Below, one piece after another: positions 17,246 through 25,000 of a stretch of 25,000 nt of DNA. The position numbers and the translations under genes were made by a program. The stretch is from NCBI RefSeq assembly GCF_000188695.1, contig NW_004754914.1:454001-479000 (forward strand). The letters are read 5' to 3'. The notes beneath the pieces are model-generated. The model was not told the DNA's origin, made no database searches, and saw nothing but the letters and a program-made list of their open reading frames with translations. Source of the stretch: Salpingoeca rosetta. Its lineage: Eukaryota > Opisthokonta > Choanoflagellata > Craspedida > Salpingoecidae. Every line of letters starts with the position of its first letter. The first letter of the stretch is position 1.

Positions 17246-19281
17246 ATGGAGTTTGGTGACGCGTTTGCAGGTGCGTGTGTATGCATGTGTGTGCATGCGT
17301 GCATGTGCGCGTGTGCGCGTGTGCGTGCATTTGTGTGTGTGTGTGCGTGTGCGTGTGCGTGTATTTGTGCGTGTGTGCGTGTGTGCGTGTATTTGTGCGT
17401 GTGTGCATGTGTGTGTGTGTGTGCATGTGCATGTGTGTGCATGTGTGTGCATGTTTCTCGTCTCACCACCAACCAACCAACCAAACAACCAACCAACCAA
17501 CCAACCAACCAACCAAACAACCAACCAGGGTTACTGCAAGGGCGAGGCACACCGCCAAGCTCTGGCTCTGGGCGAAGGCGTGGCATTCAATCCCGGCGAC
17601 AACAGCCGCGATCACAACGCTCTCTCCGTGGGTCTCGCTCTTGTCACGCAGTGCGTGCTACTGTGTCACTGCTGCTGCTTCTGCCATCAAGTGTTCGGTC
17701 GTTGTGTAATTGTGATGGCGCGCTGCACAAACCATCATGCTCACATCATTCCCGCTCACGCTACCACACCAACCACAACACACACATATAATACAGGGCT
17801 GACACAGACGCAGCAGTTGATGGATGACGATGATATTGTGGAGGAGGACGACAGTCCCATGGGGATGGTGGAACATGCAAACACCACCAGCGCCTACGCG
17901 GCACACACGCACGCAACAATGGCACCCGAGGGCCATCCCATGGACGAAGACGTGGACGAGGACGTGGATGGGCTGACGCAATCCCCTCCACCGGCACAGC
18001 GGCACTGCGTGTCTCAACGACTACCAGAGAGCCTGGACACCGAGGACGCCGACTCTGACCTCGCCTCGCACAGCCAACAGCAAACTCATGCACGTGTTAT
18101 GATCTCACAGTTTGAAGCCGGGCGGCATGCAACCAGCGAGTTTGACGATGACAACGATGGTGATGACAATGATGTTGACGATGATGATTTCATGTGTACG
18201 GCTGCAGCAGAGGCGGCAGAGGCGGCGGAAGCACAAATGCGCCTGGGCGGCTTTCGTGACCGCGGTGAAGTGCTTGATGACGATGATGATGACGACGATG
18301 ACGATGATGGTGATGCTGCTGTTGCCGGCTACAGTGTGCAAGCGAGACGGAGTCACGCTGCTGTCACCACCATGCACGCATCCACCTCGGCGCCGTTCTT
18401 GCCACACCATCTGCAGCCGCCACCAACACGGCGAAGGTCACATGCAAACCAGAGCAGCAGCAGCACCCGCGGTGCAGCAACTGCAGCAACTGCAGCAACG
18501 GCAGCAACGGCAGTCAATGTGGCGAGTCAGGGTCCAAGCAGTGCCACCATCACGTCTCCATATGACCTGTTTGCGATTCCAAGTGGCGGCCGTTCGCAGC
18601 GCATGCGAGCGCCACCCAACTTCCCCTTCTTCTTCTCCTTTGTATGTTCATGCGCATGTGTCGACTGCAAACATACTTACGCTGACACACACACACCTTT
18701 GTATGTTCATGCGCATGTGTCGACTGCAAACATACTTACGCTGACACACACACACACACACACATTGCACACACACACACATTGCACGCACGCACACACA
18801 CGCTTGCTCGCACACGCACACACACTTGCACACACACGCTTGCACGCACACCTGCAGGTTGGCAATGGCTGAGGCGGTGGAGGAGATTGCGTCGCCGCCA
18901 TCCTCGCCGCCAAAGCGCGCTCATCTCACACAGCAGCAGCATCAACAGCAGACGTGTGGTGCATCACAGGTGGCGGACAGCACATGGCGAGCAAGCCAAT
19001 CGGGGGTTTCACACGCATACACCCCGGCATCCCCCGCCACCCAACAAGCAAGTCATTACCACCACTCAACACAGCACCAACAGCAGCATGCTGCTGTTGG
19101 TGGCGAAATGGGCGGGACGCCAAGTGCCGAGACGACGCCTACGAAGCAAGGCATGACAAAGGAGTCACCAGCACGCCTGACCATCCCCTTTCTTGAGCCG
19201 CTCACACCGCGCCGGCCACCACCGGCAGCACAGATGCACGCCCTCCTCGACAGCAACCATAAGAAGCGGAAGGTCATCAGG

Positions 19282-19284
<3 letters not shown>
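17246..19284 (+). CDS. Acidic, probably nuclear protein of unknown family
   Basis: Best model: exons 17246-17278, 17529-about 17631, 17797-18700 and 18858-19284, about 488 residues, stop TAG 19282-19284. The start ATG 17246 has a good context (AGGGATGG). Exon 2 has clear protein character ([18 protein letters not shown]). Exon 3 is disordered, with Asp/Glu blocks (17821-17855, 18145-18190, 18275-18310), an Ala-rich repeat and [13 protein letters not shown]. Exon 4 is Gln/His/Pro-rich with proline-directed sites (SPPK, PLTPRR) and ends in the basic NHKKRKVIR, like a monopartite nuclear signal. No enzyme motif was seen and I do not recognise the family. The end of exon 2 is unsettled: the obvious donor at 17651 does not match the exon 3 phase, whereas a weak donor at 17632 does. 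The exon 3 donor is duplicated and only the distal copy (18701) is in frame with exon 4. The gene may be joined to the SPIDR-like gene that starts 120 bp downstream, but the phases do not fit as read. Confidence 0.42.
17466..17528 (+). repeat. (CCAA)n tetranucleotide repeat against a 3' splice site
   Basis: Units of ACCA/AACC with two AAAC variants run right up to the acceptor AACCAG at 17523-17528. No polypyrimidine tract lies between the repeat and the AG. The preceding part of the intron (17279-17460) is GT/GCAT-rich. Confidence 0.85.
18637..18754 (+). repeat. 59-bp tandem duplication carrying a 5' splice site
   Basis: Copy 1 at 18637-18695 and copy 2 at 18696-18754 match essentially base for base (CCTTTGTATGTTCATGCGCA and onward, each ending in a CA run). 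Each copy contains a TTT|GTATGT donor (after 18641 and after 18700). Because 59 is not a multiple of three, the two donors leave different phases. Confidence 0.9.

Positions 19285-19328
<44 letters not shown>
19285..19328 (+). repeat. (GT)22 microsatellite
   Basis: A pure GT run directly after the TAG of the acidic protein gene and upstream of a strong pyrimidine-rich acceptor (CCATTTCACACAG, 19390-19402). A CAG|GTAGTG sequence at 19278-19286 could make this an intron rather than an intergenic gap. Confidence 0.88.
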
Positions 19329-19331
<3 letters not shown>

Positions 19332-19404
19332 CTACACATACACAAATCGCTGACAATGCTCTCTTCGAGCCCACCTTCTTTCTCCTCTTCCATTTCACAC
19401 AGCA

Positions 19405-19595
19405 ATGCCCTTTGACGATCCACTCAACCACTGCGTTGCATTGATAACTCCCCCCTCCCAATACAATGGTGGCGACGACAGGAACGGCCTCGCTGATCGG
19501 TTGATGCGACGGCTCAACTTTCATTCCTCCGAACTCAACTTCTGGCTCCACAGCCAACAGCAGCTCTCCAGGGTTGGTCGGGCTGTGCGTTTGCA

Positions 19596-19628
<33 letters not shown>

Positions 19629-20118
19629 CTGTGAGTGCTACAGTGCCGTTCGATGGACCCATAGTGCCAACCCAATCCCAATTCGCTTGAAGACCTTGCT
19701 TGAAGATTGAAGTTTGAGCGTCATGCGGATCTGGTAGGAAGATGTGATCCCAGCTCTCTTCAGTGCTCTTCCTATGTTCAAGATATATATGCTAAGCATA
19801 TACTCCCAATACCAACTAATTGCGGCATCTTCACACGCCGACTGCTTATATGGACCGCATCAACCAGTGTCGACACAACAAAGGCTTTCAGGATTCTCAC
19901 ACAAGACTAGTAGCTTCGGGGCAGATTTATCACCATCCGGTCGCTCCAATGGAGCACAACACCCGCATGTCCAAGTCTTCTCATTCAACACCCGGTTTGC
20001 GAGGACGCACTTTTTGATTCTATATCTGACAGCGCCTTTAAGTTCGGCCCGACCAATTTTCTGGCTACGTCGCAGGTATACCCGTCTGCGCGCTAGGATA
20101 TATACCGACCAGTCAGTT

Positions 20119-20198
<80 letters not shown>

Positions 20199-20458
20199 CG
20201 TGTGTGTGTGTGTGTGTGTGTGTGCCGCAAACCATTCTTGCACAACACACATTCACACAAACATCCTGCACGTGTGCAGGAGAAATCGCTGCATGCTGCT
20301 GCGGAGGACGTGTGCTTGGAGGTGTTGCAGATTGCACGGCAGCACGGCTGTGCAATTTGCAAGTGCCATGTCCTCTTTGGCGGCATTCCTCGCACACACG
20401 TCTTCCTGCACATGCCCGCACGCACAGAGCACCGCGTCAAGCCAGCGTGAGTCACCTG

Positions 20459-20490
<32 letters not shown>

Positions 20491-20492
20491 TG

Positions 20493-20524
<32 letters not shown>

Positions 20525-21062
20525 TGTGTGTGTGTGTGTCGTGTGTCGTGTGTCGTGTGTTCTGCATTTGAATGCTTGCGGCATGATTGCGTGCATGACA
20601 TGCATGTGACGTCGTTCATGTGTATGTGTGAACGGTGCGACTTGAACGGGCGCTGGCTCGACCTCACATCCAACTCTTCACGCCCACCACAACTTCTTCT
20701 CACACCGCCACAATTACTGCAATTACTGCCGCATCACCACCATCCCCACCATCCCACCACCCCCAATATCATTACCATCACCACCATCACCACCATCCCC
20801 ACCATCACCAATATCAAGGCCGGGCATGGTGCTGCAGGTGCGACCGCCCTGGAAGGAGCACGTGACCAGAGACGACCGGGTGGTGCTGTTTGACGCCGTG
20901 TACATCCGCGCACGGGAGCGGCCGACCGCGGAGGAGTTGGAGGTTGCTGCGTCGTGCCATCTCCAACTCGCCGACTCCTCACAGGAGAACAACAACAGCA
21001 GCAGCGGCGGTAGCAGCAACCACAGCAGCAACGCACACAGCCAGCACGCGCACCCCACATAG
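19405..21062 (+). CDS. SPIDR-like N-terminal domain protein (short form)
   Basis: Exons are 19405(or 19403)-19572, 20280-20446 and 20819-21062, with consistent phases (0, then 2) and stop TAG 21060-21062; 192 residues from ATG 19405. The protein has an amphipathic LADRLMRRLNF, then LNFWLHSQQQ, a strand-rich segment DVCLEVLQIARQHGC, VFLHMPARTEHRVKP, and VLQVRPPWKEH followed by RVVLFDAVYI. The order ERL helix, LW.HQ-like motif, conserved beta strand, and (I/V)xPPW(K/Q) followed by a VIL strand is what I recall for the N-terminal conserved domain of SPIDR. SPIDR is a nuclear scaffold that brings BLM and RAD51 together in homologous recombination. The large C-terminal part of SPIDR is missing: the protein ends in a Ser/Asn/His-rich tail 50 residues later. 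The final acceptor (ATCAAG at 20818) follows a CCATCA repeat; the nearby CTGCAG acceptor breaks the frame. An upstream exon may exist. Confidence 0.48.
19573..20279 (+). other. Large intron with a non-repetitive AT-richer insert
   Basis: The donor is AGG|GTTGGT at 19573 and the acceptor GTGTGCAG at 20279. The first part is a (GT)n run (19596-19630). From about 19640 to 20115 the sequence is unique, AT-richer and free of microsatellites, with a palindrome ATATGC/GCATAT at 19787-19801. The intron then has a GT array at 20121-20224. The central block looks inserted. It contains short stretches reminiscent of the cyclin box, split between two frames. Confidence 0.5.
20121..20224 (+). repeat. (GT)n array, about 100 bp
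   Basis: A GT run with one GG slip (20160) and a GCGTGC interruption (20195-20201), within the intron 19573-20279. A second GT/GCGT array lies at 20457-20539 near the donor of the following intron. Confidence 0.9.
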
Positions 21063-21371
21063 CGGCACATGTGCTCACGTGCAGTTGTGTAGGAATGCGT
21101 GCGTGTGTATTGTGTGTGTGTGTGTGCAACTGTGTTGCTTGTATGTGCGTAATGGAAATATTGTGGTGTATTTACATGATCAGATAGCTCAGCTTGTATG
21201 AGCCTGCTTTGTGCATGAAAGATGCGACTGTGCATTTCCCCTGTCTTCTCCCGTGTACTTATGCGCTAAACCACATATCATGATGACGCCAAACTACATT
21301 CGAGCAGTGATCGCACAAATCAACAATCCAGCGAGTGCACAACTTGCAACAACAACAATGATGACACACAC

Positions 21372-21467
<96 letters not shown>

Positions 21468-21503
21468 CACACACACAAAAGAGAAGAGTGCGTGTGCTGA
21501 GCA
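21063..21503. other. Convergent 3' flanks of the SPIDR-like and HEAT genes
   Basis: This 441-bp interval lies between the stops of a plus-strand and a minus-strand gene. It holds GT-rich sequence at 21100-21150, an AT-richer part at 21140-21300 (likely 3' UTR) and a (CAA)n block at 21373-21467 immediately downstream of the HEAT gene stop. No canonical AATAAA was seen and no gene was recognised. Confidence 0.55.
21373..21467 (+). repeat. (CAA)31 block between convergent genes
   Basis: A pure CAA run on the plus strand, ending in CACACACACA. It lies about 40 bp beyond the stop codon of the minus-strand HEAT gene, so it would be (UUG)n in that gene's 3' UTR and (CAA)n in any long 3' UTR of the SPIDR-like gene. 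Confidence 0.92.
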
Positions 21504-22233
21504 TCAGTATGCACAGAACGGCTGGAAGAGGGCCTGTTTCTCCGGCACGTACATTTCCACGCGACCAAGGAGGATGGACGGTCCGAGCAGCCGCGCAAAC
21601 GCACGCACACACGACTGCGCAGCAGAACGCGAGAGCTGGTGGTCGTCGGCGAGGGAGTAGGCGAGACTCGGGATGACAGTCTCAAGCATGCTCTTCACAG
21701 CACTCTTCTTCACGTTCTTGATGATCACGGGGAGCTGTGGCGATGGGTTTGTATGTTGTGGGGGTGGTGTGTGTGTATGAGAGAGTGTGTGCGCAAGTGT
21801 GTGCGTGTGTGCAGAAGGCGGGAAGCACAAATGACTGCAATTCACCACAAATCCACACACATCCACGCACATCCACGCACATCAACGCACGCAAATCAAC
21901 ACACATACACATCAACCCACGCGCATTCAAATCAACCCCCACCTGTTTCCAGATGTTTTCGAGGAGGTTCCTGTGGTGGCGGAAGTGGCGGAGGGTGGTG
22001 AGCTCAGCAAGCACGGGCAACAGCGGCGTCACGCGGGCCGGGTACGGTGCAGACAGCTCCCGCAGCAGATACACAGCACTGGTGATAGTGGTGATGGGTG
22101 GCGATGTGAGGCGGGCGAAGAGGATGGGGTCTGCAGAGTAGGATGTGTAATACAACACAAACGCAGCGGCAACGGCACCGTATCACACACACACAGACAC
22201 ACACACAGACACACACACACAGACACACACACA

Positions 22234-22305
<72 letters not shown>

Positions 22306-22438
22306 TCTGTTGTCTGCAACGCAGCGCGTACCCGTCCGAGAGCTCCCACTTCTCCTGTGGGCGCTGGAATCCGCAGTTCATGCATCCGCCGCTGCGCTTC
22401 AGCTTGGGTGCAAGCGACCCGCACGAGTACATCTGTAT

Positions 22439-22535
<97 letters not shown>

Positions 22536-22728
22536 CATGAGTGTGAATGAACACGTGCGTGCGTGTGAACACATGTGTGTGGATGAGAGCGTGTTGTTGT
22601 TCGTACCTGCTGGTCCGTGTGCGCCGGGTCGATGACGTCTGTTGCAGAGACGGTCACAATACCGGCTGCATTCATCCATTCATCCACAAGTGTGAGAATG
22701 TGATGACAACAGCGAGCTATCTATCACA

Positions 22729-22759
<31 letters not shown>

Positions 22760-23865
22760 AATCAAGCACACACAAAAAAAATACAGCACATAAACAAACA
22801 GCACACAGCACATGGCGGGTGACCTGGTTTGGCAACACCGAAGCGCGTCACGTTCTCGAGCTGCGAGTTCCTGAGATCATGGCCACCACGATGACGATAA
22901 TGGTGGTGGTGCCGAAGGTTAGCGTAGGGATGGAAGAATGATCAGACAGCTACGACTCTGTGTTTTGATGCGAGCAAGCAAACACACGAATCAAACACAC
23001 GTACACACGCGCAAGCAAATCTACGTGTGGCACACATGGCACCGACATCTTTGAATCTTCGCTCTGGTCCTTTGCGGATGGCAGCATTTCCTCCAGCTTT
23101 GCAAACACGCGATCAAGCACATCCTCCTCTGCACACACACACACACACACGCACGCACGCACACACACACACGCACACGCGCACGCGCAGTTGTTAGTGC
23201 ACATGTGGTGGTGATGTTGAGAGTGAGTGCGGGGGACGCAAGCGCTCACAGCAACAGACAGACACACGCTGCAAACGACCAACACAACCAAAACGCAAAC
23301 CCAAACCAAACCCCAACTGAAACAGGGTGTGCGGACCAAAGTTCCTGGTGACGAGTGCGAGTGCGACGGCGGCGTCTTCGCGGACGGACCAGATGTTGTC
23401 GCCGACGTGGCGCACAAACAGATCAAGGAACTTGTCGAGTTGTGGCCTGCAGGCACGTGGTTCAGGCACGTGGTTCAGGCATGTGGTGCAGGCACATGGT
23501 GTATCGTGCGGTGTAGTGGTGGTGGTGGCGGGGGTGGTGGAGTGCAATGATGAGCGTTGTTGGAACAGGGGGATGGGGTGGATGCAATGCAATGCAATCG
23601 ACAGTCGCAATGGCTGTATGTGTGCGTGGTGCGTATCTGTGCGACTTTACCTGCTCTCCTCCTTGAAGCAGCCCATAAAGCGGCCGCTGGCAACACACGC
23701 CGCTGCACATGTCCAGCAATAAGCGGAGGTGAGGTCGAGGAAGGATGTGGATGGAAAGCGAGCAAGCACAAGCGCATACAGAAGCAATGCGAGAGAAAAA
23801 TGGGAGTGTGTACACAGGCAACTGTTATCGCCTCACCATCACAATCATACTCAATCACTCATTTT

Positions 23866-23915
<50 letters not shown>

Positions 23916-24930
23916 ACCGTCGCGGACGGGCCAGCTCTCGTCCTGAAAGCTCTCGTAGAGGCAGTCCAGCAGCGCCGGCACATGCGCGCGAACGACGTCC
24001 TTGTCGACCTTGTTGCCAAGCTCAGCGATGCACGCGCACGCTGCCTCGCGCACAGCGTGGTTGTCCGCCTGGCTTTGCTCAATGTAGAATGCAACCTGTA
24101 TATAAATATGTATGTGTGTGTGCATGTGTCGTGATGATGTGTTTGTGTATTGCGTATGTCGTGATGGTGTGTGTATGTTTGTTTGTTGTGATGGGTGAGC
24201 GCGGGTTTGAATCGGCTAAGCAACAGCCCACAACGGCATCTGAACAAGCGTGTGTGTGTATGTGTGTGTGTGTGTGCGTACCGTCTGGTCGATGTACTTC
24301 TCGACGAGGGCCTTGCCGCTGCCGGATGAGAGAAGGCGCCACGACTCCTGCGAGTACAGCTTCACGCCCTCAGCAACATAGTACCTGTGCGCAACCGTGG
24401 TGGTGACGATGATGGTTGGAGCAGGGAGGTGGTGATAGGTTGGAAGGGGTGGAATGGTAGGATACAGGATGGGTGGCATAACAACAGATGAGTGAGCGCG
24501 AAACACATGAAGGACACTGACAACAGACAAGCACGAAACAAACGCGCGCATACAAACAAACAAACAAACAAACAAACATGTAGACGGCACCTGTTGAGGC
24601 ACATGCGCGGGACGAGGAGTGGCAGGAACTGCTCACGCGTCTCCGTCTTCATGCCGAGGACGAAGTTGCGCGTGGCGACAGACGAGGCCATGCGCACCTG
24701 GTACACAGGAGATCCAGGGGGGAACGGAGGGGGGAGGTTGGTCATGGTGGATGGATAAGCAGTGCAAAGAGGACACACAAGGGTGACCACATGCACCACG
24801 GCACATGTGCACATTGTCGACACACACACACACACACATGAACTGGCTGACGTACTTGGCTCCAGTTGTCGGCGAGGCCGACGGCGAGCTGTGCGGCCAT
24901 GCGCTCGGCAAACTCTGGAAACGAGATGCC
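21504..24930 (-). CDS. HEAT-repeat protein, C-terminal part, partial
   Basis: Twelve exons, phase-consistent throughout: 24930-24856, 24697-24591, 24384-24282, 24095-23918, 23702-23651, 23446-23337, 23128-23047, 22870-22824, 22665-22607, 22432-22332, 22078-21943, 21734-21504; 426 residues in the window, stop TGA 21504-21506. The gene continues past the right edge. Paired helices of about 40 residues recur (e.g. AVREAACACIAELGNKVD, WPVRDAACVASGRF, WSVREDAAVALALV), with the Val-Arg-(D/E)-Ala-Ala pattern of HEAT repeats, then VFAKLEEMLPSAKDQ. A central cysteine-bearing segment (MYSCGSLAPKLKR, GGCMNCGF, EKWELSDG) interrupts the solenoid and looks conserved, perhaps metal-binding. HEAT helices resume (AVYLLRELSAPYP) to the C-terminus. 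I do not recognise the family. HEAT solenoids are protein-binding scaffolds, so a cytosolic or transport-related scaffold is the widest safe call. The donor of the sixth exon (after 23337, GTCCGC) is unusual; an alternative at 23318 breaks the frame. Confidence 0.82.
22188..22302. repeat. (AC)n array in a HEAT-gene intron
   Basis: About 115 bp of AC with AGAC interruptions in the first half and a pure run from 22231. It lies in the intron 22079-22331; on the sense strand it is GT-rich. Confidence 0.92.
22441..22533. repeat. (GT)46 array in a HEAT-gene intron
   Basis: An uninterrupted GT run of about 93 bp, the longest pure dinucleotide repeat in the window, lying 8 bp from the acceptor of exon 22432-22332. 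On the gene's sense strand it is a CA run placed right before the 3' splice site (CACGTATACAG). Confidence 0.93.
23870..23913. repeat. (AC)22 array in a HEAT-gene intron
   Basis: A pure AC run inside the intron 23703-23917, reading as (GT)n on the sense strand and beginning 4 nt after the donor GTAC at 23917. Confidence 0.9.
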
Positions 24931-25000
24931 CTGCACACATACGCACACGCACATGGGGTGTAAGACGTGGTGTTGGCTTGTGTAGACGCAGTGTCAACAA

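Noticed and set aside
19860..20252. A minus-strand open frame across the intron insert.
   Set aside because: It has no recognisable domain, and half of it is a translation of the GT array.
21850..21935. Regular ten-base CACATCCACG-type repeats that could suggest a CRISPR-like array.
   Set aside because: The units are imperfect, have no unique spacers and lie in an intron of a eukaryotic gene.
22143..22687. Long Cys/Val and His/Thr open frames on both strands in the HEAT-gene introns.
   Set aside because: They are repeat translations only. The flanking exons join in phase without them.

Overview
The window is nuclear DNA from an intron-rich, GC-rich unicellular eukaryote. Every recognisable gene is split into short exons (24 to 250 nt, plus a few long ones) with GT-AG borders, and the introns are packed with (GT)n/(CA)n and (CAA)n microsatellites. 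The gene content is a GIPC-type adaptor, SURF6, a SPIDR-like fragment, a transmembrane ankyrin-repeat protein and a Helitron-derived ORF. This suggests a holozoan, most likely a choanoflagellate (inference; no species-level marker was seen).

Layout: 228-1053 (+) is the 3' end of a GIPC-like gene. 4776-1831 (-) is a complete ten-exon SURF6 gene whose reading phase closes at every junction. 12622-5537 (-) is a twelve-exon gene of about 1620 codons: signal peptide, Thr-rich ectodomain, one membrane span, about seven ankyrin repeats and a 1.1-kb-residue disordered tail. 16053-13195 (-) is a two-exon Helitron Rep-type ORF that keeps the HUH motif but lacks the tyrosine block and the helicase. 17246-19284 (+) is an acidic, probably nuclear, unidentified protein. 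19405-21062 (+) is a three-exon gene resembling the N-terminal domain of SPIDR. 24930-21504 (-) is the 3' part of a HEAT-repeat gene continuing beyond the right edge (twelve exons in the window).

GIPC and SURF6 converge, as do the SPIDR-like and HEAT genes. SURF6, the ankyrin receptor and the Helitron lie head to tail on the minus strand. The genes do not look like one pathway; this is an ordinary gene-dense eukaryotic neighbourhood carrying one degenerate mobile element. The main points of interest are the Notch-like layout of the ankyrin receptor, the trimmed Helitron Rep, a 59-bp tandem duplication that copies a 5' splice site, a cluster of three GC-rich hairpins, and the relation between microsatellites and splice sites. 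Exon borders were placed by hand from GT/AG signals, phase and protein continuity; no alignment or RNA data were available.
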